A stretch of 55,345 bases of DNA from Candidatus Zhuqueibacterota bacterium (GTDB lineage Bacteria > Zhuqueibacterota > Zhuqueibacteria > Oceanimicrobiales > Oceanimicrobiaceae). Within the stretch, counting starts at the first letter, position 1. Every line of letters begins with the position of its first letter. The stretch spans positions 1 through 55,345 of the forward strand of contig JAJDAF010000040.1 of assembly GCA_029261995.1 (NCBI GenBank), given 5' to 3'. Below, piece after piece: positions 1 through 8,359 of this stretch. Below the pieces are notes generated by a model. The model saw nothing but the letters and a program-made list of their open reading frames with translations, was not told the DNA's origin and ran no database searches. The translations under genes were made by a program, and so were the position numbers.

Positions 1-2048
1 ATCGTCACGGTAGGAACGCCGGTCACCCGGCGTCCCCCGTACAGATCCCGGCGTGCAGTTTTCCCGCACCGGGCTCCTCAGAGATACTCGCTTCCGCAGT
101 CAGCTAAAAGAGAGGGCAAGCTTTTGCTGGCCTGTGTCAACCTGCGTGATTCGTGGCCGCTCAATCTGATGTCGGTTCAGCATCGCCCAAAAGCGTTTGC
201 TGTTGTAGCTCTTCTTTTGGCTCCTGCGATTTAACCACTTACTGAAGATTTTCATCGCGTGGCGGAAGAATTTGTGCAAGCTCAAGTAGTTCCCGATAAC
301 ACCATAGTAGTTGTAATAACCACGGAGCTTCTTATTCAGTGTCACCAGCAAGCGCCTGATGGGCGTGCTGCGGTGGGTACGACACCATTCGGTGAAGTTG
401 CCCAACGCTTGGCGAAACTTCTTCCGGCTGGTGCGGAGCTTGACAATTCGCTTGCCTTTACGACTCTCTCCCCAGCGATATTCAAAACCTAAGAAGTCAA
501 AACTGCTGCTGTCACTATCCCGAAAGCGACTGAACTTCACAACACGGGTCTTTTCCGGAGATAGCTCCAAGTTGAACTTGCCAAGTCGTTCCGAAAGCTG
601 TCGGTAGAAACGGTCGGCATCTTCTTGATATTCGAACGCTGCTACGAAATCGTCAGCATAACGACAAAGATGCGCCATCCCACGACACTGCTTCTTAACG
701 ACTTTCTCGAACCACAGGTCAAGGGCATAGTGCAAATAGACGTTGGCAAGCACGGGAGAAACAACCCCACCTTGAGGAGTTCCCGTCACCGGATGATGCA
801 CCTTGCCATCTTTCTCCAGGATGCCCGATTTCAGCCATTTCCTGATAAGCCGAAGAAAGCGCTTGTCGTCTATCCGTTGCTCCAACATACGAGTCATCCA
901 ATCATGATTGATGTTGTCGAAGAAGCCCTTGATGTCCGCTTCTACTACATAGCGATAACGACCAAACTGAAACGCGTCCTTCAGCTCCAACGCTGCTTGA
1001 CGCGCACCACGTTTCGGGCGATAGCCATGGCTGCAATCCAGAAAGTCTTCTTCGAAAATCGCGCGCAGGATGAACGCTACCGCTAACTGCAATAGCTTAT
1101 CTTCCAGGGCTGGTAATCCAAGCGGACGGAGTTTGTCTTTGCCCTTCGGAATCCACTTCCGTAAGACCAACTTCGCTCGGTAGCTGCCATTCCTGAGACG
1201 CTCCAACAGCTTGCCCACATTGTTGCTGAAGTCCCGACCATACTCCACCGCGGTCACTCTATCTACGCCAGTGGCCGCATTCTGCCGGATATACTTCCAG
1301 CAGTATTGCAAGTATGATTCGGTGAGCATCCCACTCAGGTTGCGAAACCGATGCTGCTTCTCTTTTCTAGCCTTGTTGGCTATTCCCTGCAGGGAGGTTT
1401 GCATTGATGCTTCCGAGTCTCCTGTTCGGTCAATGTTTCCTTTGCAGACTACGTAACTCTGTCAGCCCCTTCCCCATGTGAACGGCTCTCCCGCTCTCAG
1501 AGTACTATGAGCTGATCCGACTCCCGACAAACCATCAGCCATCCTTCTTCGAGTTGGATAGGCTTACCAACTCATGGATAAATCCGTAGAGCTGGAATCT
1601 GTAGGGTCTCCTAGGTTCTCAATGCTTCTCTACACACATGCCACGCTTTAAGGTGAACCCCGGCAGGCCCTCTGGAATCTCGCCTTCGATTATCGCGATT
1701 CCTTTGTATTGGCTTCGGTGCACGTTAAAACCCTCGCCACCTGCATCTGCATCCTTTTACGGGGCTATATCAAGCTTCAGGGAGTACGGTCTCCCTTACG
1801 GCCTATGTGTTGCCCTGTGTACGCCTCAGCTATGTCGTTCGGCTGGCTGGCTCCACTGTTTGTGTCCCAAAGGGCTTGTTGGGTGACTGGAAACTGTCAG
1901 TCCCAACACCGGGAGTTTTCTCCGGTTCTCCTAAACCGTCTTTAGCCTGCCTCCTTCATAGCCGCAACACTCGGTAAGGGTGGTTGGCTAAACCTTACCC
2001 TACAGGGACTTTCACCCTGCCAGAAAGCATTAAGCTTGCCTAGCGCAC
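1..2048 (-). mobile_element. group II intron, apparently complete
   Basis: Read on the minus strand, the 5' end starts GTGCGC at 2048 and soon carries the GGGTGAAAGTCCC motif typical of group II domain I. The intron ORF occupies 100-1404. A domain V-like hairpin (GAGCCCGGTGCGGGAAAACT and onward, about 45-85) and a domain VI-like stem (about 5-42) close the element, which ends in CGAT at position 1. The window may begin exactly at the intron-exon junction, so the downstream exon is not visible. Bases 1405-2048 hold the structured 5' domains and no other gene. The upstream exon ends near 2049 in an intergenic stretch behind the FlgM-like gene. Class assignment would need a structure model. Confidence 0.85.
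100..1404 (-). CDS. ltrA: group II intron reverse transcriptase/maturase
   Basis: Intron-encoded protein of 434 residues that helps the intron RNA splice and copies it into new DNA sites. The reverse-transcriptase domain shows RPLGLPALEDK (about 93-103), a catalytic Asp in ADIKGFFDNI (about 156-165), TGTPQGGVVSP (207-217) and the YADD box (249-252). A maturase domain X follows, with FDFLGFEYRW and RRLLVTLNKKLRGYYNYYG-type motifs in the last 140 residues. I see no C-terminal HNH endonuclease, so mobility would rely on other priming routes, as in many bacterial introns of this kind. The frame is intact, with all catalytic residues, so the intron may still be active. It lies inside the intron, flanked by domain V on its 3' side. 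Confidence 0.93.
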   Translation of the reverse strand: MQTSLQGIANKARKEKQHRFRNLSGMLTESYLQYCWKYIRQNAATGVDRVTAVEYGRDFSNNVGKLLERLRNGSYRAKLVLRKWIPKGKDKLRPLGLPALEDKLLQLAVAFILRAIFEEDFLDCSHGYRPKRGARQAALELKDAFQFGRYRYVVEADIKGFFDNINHDWMTRMLEQRIDDKRFLRLIRKWLKSGILEKDGKVHHPVTGTPQGGVVSPVLANVYLHYALDLWFEKVVKKQCRGMAHLCRYADDFVAAFEYQEDADRFYRQLSERLGKFNLELSPEKTRVVKFSRFRDSDSSSFDFLGFEYRWGESRKGKRIVKLRTSRKKFRQALGNFTEWCRTHRSTPIRRLLVTLNKKLRGYYNYYGVIGNYLSLHKFFRHAMKIFSKWLNRRSQKKSYNSKRFWAMLNRHQIERPRITQVDTGQQKLALSFS

Positions 2049-2314
2049 TAACGTATTGGATCGGCGAGATATTACATACTGAAAAGATCGTCAAAGCACC
2101 CAACATCTACGCCGATTCACGAAATCCATTGGAGACTCAATCGAAATCCCCCGATGTCAGGGTTTCCAAATCCGTGCAATAACGGCTGAACAAGCAAGCT
2201 GAAGAGAGAGTATCATCCTCACGCGGTGGGACCAATTCTGGACTATGTTCGCGCCCTTTGAAGCAGCGCCGAATCCAGAGTTTTGGAAACTAACATTCCA
2301 GATAGCGGCAAGAA
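2049..2314. other. intergenic, no gene seen
   Basis: Between the intron 5' boundary and the stop of the FlgM-like gene. One minus frame stays open for about 50 codons past the FlgM stop but has no early start and no recognisable motif. I see no RNA gene or strong terminator here. Confidence 0.5.
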
Positions 2315-2458
2315 TCAGGTTCCTCTTTTCTGGATGTGTTCCTTGAGGAACTTGTCGGCAATAATTTCTCTAACTCGCCGCGTAAAATAGGCTCCGCTTT
2401 CAATTTTTCGTTTGATCTTGTTCACCTGGTCTTGCTCCATCTCGTCGCGTTCACTCAT
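2315..2458 (-). CDS. short FlgM-like anti-sigma factor
   Basis: A 47-residue frame whose ATG follows GGAG at 7 bases. The core VNKIKRKIESGAY...IIADKFL matches the C-terminal sigma28-binding part of FlgM (pattern V..I...I..G.Y.....IA..L). FlgM holds FliA inactive until it is exported through the flagellar hook-basal body. The protein is about half the usual FlgM length, so it keeps mainly the sigma-binding helices. The sequence just upstream of the ATG in the same frame also looks protein-like but has no start codon. A FliA-type promoter lies about 110 bases upstream, which supports the call. The gene sits on the chromosomal side of the left island junction, so before integration it followed folD and tRNA-Arg. 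Confidence 0.6.
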   Translation of the reverse strand: MSERDEMEQDQVNKIKRKIESGAYFTRRVREIIADKFLKEHIQKRGT

Positions 2459-2565
2459 CGGGCGGCTCCAGAATTCATCGTTTCACTCGCAGTGCCGCCC
2501 TGTCCCGCGAGACCTTTTCTTGCAATGTAAAATCCTTCATTTACAGTGATTTAGAGTTGAGAGAA

Positions 2566-2593
2566 GTATCGACGGTATGTTACAAAAACTTTA
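2566..2593 (-). promoter_or_regulatory. sigma28 (FliA)-type promoter
   Basis: On the minus strand TAAAGTTT (2586-2593) is followed after 12 bases by GTCGATAC (2566-2573). The known FliA consensus is TAAAGTTT, 11 bases, GCCGATAA; the -35 is perfect and six of eight -10 positions agree. It points at the FlgM-like gene. Confidence 0.6.
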
Positions 2594-2602
2594 CACATCG
2601 CG

Positions 2603-2619
2603 GCAGAATAAAATTCTGC
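2603..2619. promoter_or_regulatory. perfect small inverted repeat
   Basis: GCAGAAT, AAA, ATTCTGC: a 7-bp palindrome with a 3-base loop, just upstream of the FliA-like -35. It may be an operator or an mRNA hairpin; nothing decides between them. Confidence 0.3.
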
Positions 2620-2626
2620 ATGAGTC

Positions 2627-2669
2627 AAAAAGCAAGCGGGGTTCCTAGTTATCATTCCAGAAACCCCGC
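2627..2669 (-). terminator. Rho-independent terminator, formerly of tRNA-Arg
   Basis: On the minus strand GCGGGGTT (2662-2669) pairs with AACCCCGC (2636-2643) and a T-rich tail follows. It lies directly outside the left direct repeat, so before the island inserted it stood just behind the tRNA-Arg 3' end. It is now 11.5 kb away from the intact tRNA. Confidence 0.6.
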
Positions 2670-2671
2670 GA

Positions 2672-2722
2672 TTAGTACGCCAGGAGGGACTCGAACCCAC
2701 AGCCTTTGGCTCCGGAGGCCAA
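2672..2722. repeat. attL, 51-bp direct repeat (tRNA-Arg 3' half)
   Basis: Identical over 51 bases to 14225-14275. It contains the tRNA-Arg 3' half from the anticodon stem to the acceptor end, but the 5' half is missing, so no tRNA is made here. It marks the left edge of the integrated island. Confidence 0.95.
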
Positions 2723-3034
2723 AGATATAAGCTCATAAATCATTGTTAATATTGACTCTTTTGAAATTAGGTGTGCAGATTGTGTGAAATGGATAACTAT
2801 GATTTAAGCACTGTGTGCAAAGTTCGCCTTACTTATGGCAAAGGCCGGTTCTTGTTTTCCAGGCCTCATCAGGAAGCAAAACTTATGTACCTCGCAAGCC
2901 AACCACCCAAAAGAGTGTTGCGACAATTTCTGGGCACAGATGCCGGTAAACCATGTTATTTGATTCGGAGTTACAAAAATGTAAGAAACCGTACAGCCCC
3001 AGCGGTCAGATTGAGCCAATTCTTACCTGGTGTT
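2723..3034. other. left end of island, no convincing gene
   Basis: About 310 bases between attL and the HEPN gene stop. Open frames exist on both strands (plus 2771 onward, minus 2804-3019), but neither has a ribosome-binding site, known motif or convincing composition. No terminator is obvious behind the HEPN gene. Confidence 0.5.
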
Positions 3035-3844
3035 TTATTTTTCCACCGATGTGTCATCCCAAAACACTTTAAATCTTTCTATCAAATGATCCCTGGCTGT
3101 TTCATAGTGACCCAAGTTCTTGGGTGAAATCGTTCTGTTATGAGCGACGGCATTGCGAACACTTTCAATTGTTTGTAAATCCTGTTTTATTGCCGCAAGA
3201 AAGTCTCGGTGCTTTTCATTTTTTATCCCACGGTTGCAGATTCTATCTCTGAAACCTTCATAGGAGTCTGAGCTTTCTAAGATGGCATTCATATCTTTGA
3301 CATGCCTGATTTCTTTAGGTCTATCCAAAGTAAAATAATTGCTGAACGTCAAATAAAAGAACTGGTTTTCAAGACGCTCCTGCAATCCCTCTTGCGGTGG
3401 AGTATCTTTGGGAAAGTTTATTTCGTATTCTTCCAGCAGGCTATAAAAGTCATCTGAATATTCATAATAAAAGATGCAGGATAAAATTTCCCGCAAATGC
3501 ATTTCCACTTTGGCAATTTCTCTATAATAATTCAAATAGGTTTTGAAACGAATTTCATCATGAAATTTGATAAGAGCAAAAACATGACCGTCCTCCTTCA
3601 TTTTGTTGACATAGTTTTCTAAAAATGCCTCATGGTCATCTAATGAGATATCATTCGCTTCAACTTCGAAGCCCGCAATCCATTTCGAATTTAATAGACT
3701 GAGATTGTACTTGTTCTCATAGAGCAATTTAATTTCATCATCCGACTTTTCAATATAAAGACTTTCCAAAGCACTCTTTAGCGCATCAAAAATGATGGCG
3801 TCAAAGTCATCGGAATCATGCAAGAGTTGAAAGTTGACCTTCAT
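3035..3844 (-). CDS. HEPN-domain protein linked to restriction-modification genes
   Basis: A 269-residue protein with the HEPN signature R-x4-H: RNAVAH at 230-235, in a C-terminal helical context (IESVRNAVAHNR). HEPN proteins include metal-independent RNases used in toxin-antitoxin, abortive-infection and restriction-linked systems. The N-terminal 200 residues are helical with no motif I can name. It resembles the MAE_28990/MAE_18760-type HEPN proteins often found beside type I-like restriction genes, but that assignment is from memory. Its start overlaps the end of the specificity-subunit gene by 4 bases, so the two are translated from one operon. A role as a back-up toxin when restriction fails is inference. 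Confidence 0.7.
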   Translation of the reverse strand: MKVNFQLLHDSDDFDAIIFDALKSALESLYIEKSDDEIKLLYENKYNLSLLNSKWIAGFEVEANDISLDDHEAFLENYVNKMKEDGHVFALIKFHDEIRFKTYLNYYREIAKVEMHLREILSCIFYYEYSDDFYSLLEEYEINFPKDTPPQEGLQERLENQFFYLTFSNYFTLDRPKEIRHVKDMNAILESSDSYEGFRDRICNRGIKNEKHRDFLAAIKQDLQTIESVRNAVAHNRTISPKNLGHYETARDHLIERFKVFWDDTSVEK

Positions 3845-5247
3845 TGTGCCTGCTCAAACAATATCGCTTCCATCTCCATTTTCGCTTTTTTAAGATAGTC
3901 TTTACCTTCAACCTTTAGGTCTTTTGCCTTTCCTATCCGCTGCTCTATTTGTGCTGAAATTTGTTCTTGGATTCTCTTGGGCGGAATTGGAATTAGCAAT
4001 TTGTTAACAGCATCTCTTACAAGTCCAGTTATGGTTGCTCCCGTTATTTCTCTTCTAATCTGTATTTGGGAAGTCGCTGATTTCAAAAAGCAGAAGACAT
4101 AAAATGGGTCATATCCATCCTTAATTCTAATCAGAAAGAGATGCTCATTGATATTTACTTCTTTAAAGGGATAATCTTCTGGAACAAATCCAACTTTCCC
4201 AGTCGTTGCTCCATCCTTCACGAGTAGAATATCATTAGGCAAAACTCTACTATCCAAATGTGACTTATGAAATTCTTCTGGTATATACTTGAGCTTAGTT
4301 TGTGCAACAATCCCTAAAGCATTTATGTGTTCACCACCTAGACTTGGTATCCCTTCAGATATGTTTCTTACGCCACCTTTTGGTCTTTGCCCACTCGTGA
4401 TTAGATTTGCAACGTCACTTAAAGGTGAAGCAGTGTATTTTCCATTAATAATTGATTGTAGATTTTCTTCAAAGATTTGTTGATGATAAAAAGGGTCGAC
4501 TCTGTTAGCAAGTAAGCGACGTGAATCAATTGTGAAATTCTTTTTAACACGAAAAGCAACTTTATTCACACCTAATTCCGTCGACAAACAATCATCTATG
4601 GAATTGTATAACCCTTCCGCCTCTTCTTCATTTTTCTTTCTCCTGGAATAGGCTTCGGCCATCAGACTAACAATTCTTTCCTGCATCTCAAGAAACGGAA
4701 CTGGAATTAATAACTTGCGTATCTCTTCTAAAAGTAAATGGACTAAAACTGCTCCCCTCGTCTGACGATATATTTGTCTTTGCACTATTGGAGAATTAAT
4801 CATTATTTCCAAGAACTGTGGGATAACCATCTTGCTATTTGGCCTAATGGCAGCAACACTCACGAAGATAGAAAAACTAACAAAATCATCAGGAACCATA
4901 GCCGCAATGCCAATAGTGCCATCTTTGGTAATTAGTATATCTCCAGGCCTTGGAGAGTATCTTTTTAGTACGATATCTTCCCAATCCTCTGTAACATATT
5001 TTAGGTTGTGTTCAAAATTAACAAGGCCTTCCTTAATGTTGTTCACCTGAATAAATGGTAAGCCATTTTCAGAATATCTCGGTGTTTTGTGTATTCCGTC
5101 AGTAACAAGAAGTGATAGTTCTAGAATACTCTGTATTGGAAACCTTGAAGAGTCTAGACGCTTCTTAATAGTATGGAACTGTGGCCTATAAAAAAAAGGG
5201 TCAAGCCTTCCTTCAAGTCCTTTGTACTCAATTTGAAAAACTTCCAT
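3841..5247 (-). CDS. hsdS: restriction-modification DNA specificity subunit (S)
   Basis: A 468-residue protein with two target-recognition halves, each ending in a helical conserved region: about 1-215, with LLIPVPFLEMQERIVSLMAEA, and about 245-465, with LLIPIPPKRIQEQISAQI. Each half carries a GDIL(I/L)(T/V)KDG(T/A)-like segment typical of HsdS repeats. Two recognition domains imply a bipartite DNA target. The gene starts within one base of the end of the nuclease-methyltransferase gene and overlaps the HEPN gene downstream, forming a tight three-gene operon. There is no helicase-type HsdR, so with its partner it fits a BcgI-like arrangement better than a classical type I system. Confidence 0.9.
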   Translation of the reverse strand: MEVFQIEYKGLEGRLDPFFYRPQFHTIKKRLDSSRFPIQSILELSLLVTDGIHKTPRYSENGLPFIQVNNIKEGLVNFEHNLKYVTEDWEDIVLKRYSPRPGDILITKDGTIGIAAMVPDDFVSFSIFVSVAAIRPNSKMVIPQFLEIMINSPIVQRQIYRQTRGAVLVHLLLEEIRKLLIPVPFLEMQERIVSLMAEAYSRRKKNEEEAEGLYNSIDDCLSTELGVNKVAFRVKKNFTIDSRRLLANRVDPFYHQQIFEENLQSIINGKYTASPLSDVANLITSGQRPKGGVRNISEGIPSLGGEHINALGIVAQTKLKYIPEEFHKSHLDSRVLPNDILLVKDGATTGKVGFVPEDYPFKEVNINEHLFLIRIKDGYDPFYVFCFLKSATSQIQIRREITGATITGLVRDAVNKLLIPIPPKRIQEQISAQIEQRIGKAKDLKVEGKDYLKKAKMEMEAILFEQAQ

Positions 5248-7049
5248 TACATCCCTTCTTCAAATTCACGATATTTTTCCAAAACTGTTGGCAAGTCATC
5301 TTTTTCTATTTCCCGCCCCGTAGCGTCATAGCCGATGTAATCAGCAATAGCCATAAAAATGGGGTAGTTTTCTAATTCTTCATCTTCACCTTTGCGCCGC
5401 AGGAAAACCAGCGAAGATTTCACGCCAGCGCCAAAATGGCTAAATGCAGTTTGCGGCAAAGAGACCACAGCCAGTATTTGGGTGTGGTCCATAACAAAAT
5501 CACGCACATACTGCAGGGAAGAGTTGGTTAAAATACCATCAGGCAGAACAATGGCGATTTTGCCCGTTTCTGGTTTGACGAATTGTATGCAGCGTTCAAT
5601 AAAAAGAATTTCCGTTTTCTGATTGGGGCGCTCTCTACCTTTGTTTTTGCCCAATTCATAATTCTTTAAATAATCCTTTTCAGTGATCTTGATCGTCGCG
5701 CCAAAGGGCGGATTAGTAAGCAATAAATCAAACTCGCCTGCCTTGAAATCCTGTTTGATGTTTTGGATGTAGCCAAAATTTTCAAGACTATCTGTGCTGA
5801 TAATATTCGTATGGCCGTCGTCATGAATAATCATGTTCATTTTGCAGACGCGGGCAATTTGGTCATTGATTTCAATGCCGTAAAGTTTGCGCATCGCAAA
5901 TTCATGCCACAAGCGATAGGCGTCGGGATGATCGTAATTGGCCTCGGCTTCATTTCTTAAATTGTCCAGAGTGTGCAGTAAAAAACCGCCACTTCCGCAG
6001 GCAGGGTCAATGACCTTATGGTCAAAAGCGGGATTCATCATGTGAACGGCAAAATCGACAATAGGGCGGGGCGTAAAGAATTGACCCATTTTGCCCCTGA
6101 AGAAATCCTGCATAAAACGTTCAAATGCAATTCCTTTTGTATCCAAGTCAATCTTATTTATTGCCAATTCCTGCAAGTGTTCAACCACTGTGTAAACAAT
6201 GCGTGGCTCTAATCGAACATCTTCACGGAAAACGTCTTCGTCTTCCTTTTTTGCTTTTTGATAAATGGCATTGATGCGCTTATAGACTTCGTCTGCTGTT
6301 TCATTAGTGCCTATTTGGAAATCATATTCAGCGTCATTTGGTTTATATTTTTCATCTCGTAATTTGCAAAAAAGCAGTTTGGAAACTTCATCAAAGGAAG
6401 TTGTCGGTGCCAGTTTTCCGCCCTGCCAAACTGTATCGTGGCATTTCTCAAGCGCCCTTATCAGTTCTTCTCTGGACGCAATTTTCAGGTCTTTTTCAGG
6501 ATTGCCTTTTATAAATTTATATTTTGGCGCTGTGCCATATTTTATGGGAACATCAGCGATAACATTTTTGTCACGCTCGCTCGGCTTGAAACCTGCTACG
6601 TCAAAAGCAGTTTTTGTATTTCCTGCGACTGTGGAAGCATATTTTGAACGAAGACTATTGGCATTTCCAAAAGCCTGTTCAATAGCCTGTCTAAACTCAG
6701 CATCTGTAATGCCGTCTTTTTTGCACTCAACAACTAAAAATGGGCTCATGCATTCATCATCCTCATAAACGACAATGTCAGCACGATCTTCAGGCGTTCG
6801 TCTGGGAACGGTTACTTCAATGTCGATCCTTTCTTTTGCATAAGCATAATCAAGCACAAGTTCAGTGAAATAAGCAGCACGAATTGTTTCTTCAGGATTT
6901 TTGAAGCTGGTGGAATATTCTCGCCTGCAATGATAAGTTACTCTTGTTTGCTCATCATTGAATGAGAGTATCTTGGCATCGACTCCCCGCTTGATATTTC
7001 GTTGAAAGATTGATTCATCTGTTTTCATTGCTTTTACTTCTTCCGTCAA
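5247..7049 (-). CDS. fused restriction nuclease and N6-adenine DNA methyltransferase
   Basis: A 600-residue protein joining two activities. Residues about 35-200 resemble the HsdR N-terminal nuclease domain, with the PD-(D/E)xK-type residues D91 (RADIVVYE) and E108-C-K110 (FLVVECKK). Residues about 280-600 form an HsdM-like methyltransferase with the SAM motif DPACGSGG (348-355) and catalytic NPPF (446-449). No helicase domain is present. Such a nuclease-methyltransferase plus separate S subunit is the layout of BcgI-type IIB enzymes. The TTG start is supported by GGAG 7 bases upstream and by a TTGA overlap with a small upstream frame; an ATG 7 codons later is the alternative. Confidence 0.88.
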   Translation of the reverse strand: MTEEVKAMKTDESIFQRNIKRGVDAKILSFNDEQTRVTYHCRREYSTSFKNPEETIRAAYFTELVLDYAYAKERIDIEVTVPRRTPEDRADIVVYEDDECMSPFLVVECKKDGITDAEFRQAIEQAFGNANSLRSKYASTVAGNTKTAFDVAGFKPSERDKNVIADVPIKYGTAPKYKFIKGNPEKDLKIASREELIRALEKCHDTVWQGGKLAPTTSFDEVSKLLFCKLRDEKYKPNDAEYDFQIGTNETADEVYKRINAIYQKAKKEDEDVFREDVRLEPRIVYTVVEHLQELAINKIDLDTKGIAFERFMQDFFRGKMGQFFTPRPIVDFAVHMMNPAFDHKVIDPACGSGGFLLHTLDNLRNEAEANYDHPDAYRLWHEFAMRKLYGIEINDQIARVCKMNMIIHDDGHTNIISTDSLENFGYIQNIKQDFKAGEFDLLLTNPPFGATIKITEKDYLKNYELGKNKGRERPNQKTEILFIERCIQFVKPETGKIAIVLPDGILTNSSLQYVRDFVMDHTQILAVVSLPQTAFSHFGAGVKSSLVFLRRKGEDEELENYPIFMAIADYIGYDATGREIEKDDLPTVLEKYREFEEGM

Positions 7050-7153
7050 TTTATATCTCCGATCTTGTCGCTAGGGTAATTTGTCAGCCATTCGTTCATG
7101 AGCGCGGTGTTCACGTTGTCGTTGTCGTTCCAGTTCTCGTTGCCCTTTGACAT
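7046..7153 (-). CDS. small frame coupled to the nuclease-methyltransferase gene
   Basis: A 35-codon frame (ATG at 7153) rich in Asn and Asp. Its TGA overlaps the TTG start of the next gene in TTGA, the arrangement used for translational coupling. I recognise no family and see only a weak ribosome-binding site. It may be a leader peptide, a small regulator or chance. It lies between the integrase and the defence operon. Confidence 0.35.
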   Translation of the reverse strand: MSKGNENWNDNDNVNTALMNEWLTNYPSDKIGDIN

Positions 7154-7255
7154 GCCCCAGTTCGGGCATTCGGAGTTCTTTCTACTTAAGATAGGTTAGT
7201 AGGCCCGGCTATGGCCAAGTTCAGCACTTTTAGTGGGATGTGAAAACTCTTTCTG

Positions 7256-8350
7256 TCAATAAGGCAATTTTGCAACAGCCTTCTTTTTGGCCTCAGCCAC
7301 GATGTGCGTATATATTTGAGTTGTGCCGATGTCCTTATGGTCAAGAAGCTCTTGCACTAGCCGAATGTTGCCGTCGTTGGCCTTTAACATCTCAGTTGCA
7401 AAAGTATGCCGGAATGCATGAACGCCACGCCCTTCCTGATACAAACCCGCAGTCCGTAGCGCCTTCCTTATTTTTGCCGATACGGTATCGCCAATATAGC
7501 TCACCACCAACCCGTCCACATCAAAAATCCGGCTCTGTTGTTGGCTTCGCATTTCCGCCGCCAACTCTTTCTTGAGCAGAGCGTTCATTGGCTTGATCTT
7601 CTCTTCGCTCTTGCCGTAGACCTTAATTTGATTTTGCATCCAGTCGATATCACGCCAGCGCAAGCCCGTGCCATCCCCAACGCGCCTTTGACAAATTTCG
7701 CCACGCCGAGCGCCTGTATAGATGAACAAACAGAATGCCAGCCAAAGCTCGCCATCGGTAAACTGTTTTTTTAACTCAATGATTTCTTGGGGCGTGAAGA
7801 CTTTGGGCAATTCCAGCTTGCGCTCTTTGGGGAAAAAAGGCATTTTGCGAATTGGCGCCTCATGAATCAAACCCAAATCCACCGCATAATTGAGCATGGT
7901 GCGGATGTTGACCAAATCCTTGTTTATACCCTTTTTTGTGGCTCCGCATTCATTCAGCCTGAATCTTTTGAATTGCTCGATACGTTCCCGGCTCAATGCC
8001 GAAACCCGCAAGTCAGGGCCGACGCAATCCATGAGAATTCGCATTGCGGAAAGGTTTCTCTTCAAGGTAAGCGGAGAGACTTCCTGACGTCTCCTTTCAG
8101 CCAGGTCAGCCGTTAAGCCTGCCAGTGTGCTTCGCTCCCTTTTTCGCTCGCTTCCGTCCAAACCCGGTATGGTGTCCGTCATACCGGCTCTATACTCTGC
8201 GATCTCAGCCTCTAGCCGCTTCTTATGTGCCTTAATTTTGTCCAGATTCGCCCCTACAGCATAATAAACTGAGTAACGCTTATGGTTGACCATGTATTGC
8301 AATCGATAGGCTGTACCGGTCTTTTTCTTGATTTTTGTTATGGTTGCCAT
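7256..8350 (-). CDS. int: tyrosine recombinase (island integrase)
   Basis: A 364-residue phage-type integrase that would catalyse insertion into, and excision from, tRNA-Arg between the 51-bp repeats. The N-terminal part (about 1-65) resembles an arm-binding domain, about 75-165 a SAM-like core-binding domain, and the rest the catalytic domain. The catalytic set is visible: R215 in YTGARRGE, H311 and R314 in HAFRH, H338 in LLDHKD and the nucleophile Y347 in QIYTH. The gene starts 9 bases after the ribbon-helix-helix gene, so the two share a transcript. It sits in the middle of the island rather than next to an att site. All catalytic residues are present, so excision is plausible. Confidence 0.95.
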   Translation of the reverse strand: MATITKIKKKTGTAYRLQYMVNHKRYSVYYAVGANLDKIKAHKKRLEAEIAEYRAGMTDTIPGLDGSERKRERSTLAGLTADLAERRRQEVSPLTLKRNLSAMRILMDCVGPDLRVSALSRERIEQFKRFRLNECGATKKGINKDLVNIRTMLNYAVDLGLIHEAPIRKMPFFPKERKLELPKVFTPQEIIELKKQFTDGELWLAFCLFIYTGARRGEICQRRVGDGTGLRWRDIDWMQNQIKVYGKSEEKIKPMNALLKKELAAEMRSQQQSRIFDVDGLVVSYIGDTVSAKIRKALRTAGLYQEGRGVHAFRHTFATEMLKANDGNIRLVQELLDHKDIGTTQIYTHIVAEAKKKAVAKLPY

Positions 8351-8359
8351 AGCGTTTCC

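Noticed and set aside
719-901. 60-codon minus frame inside the intron reverse transcriptase
   Set aside because: Out-of-frame shadow of the reverse transcriptase gene.
2677-2722. tRNA-Arg-like sequence at the left island edge
   Set aside because: Only the 3' half is present; the 5' acceptor strand and D arm are missing, so it is an attachment-site remnant, not a tRNA.
2771-3127. 118-codon plus frame and an opposing 71-codon minus frame (2804-3019)
   Set aside because: They oppose each other, run against or past the island operon, and show no motif or start signal.
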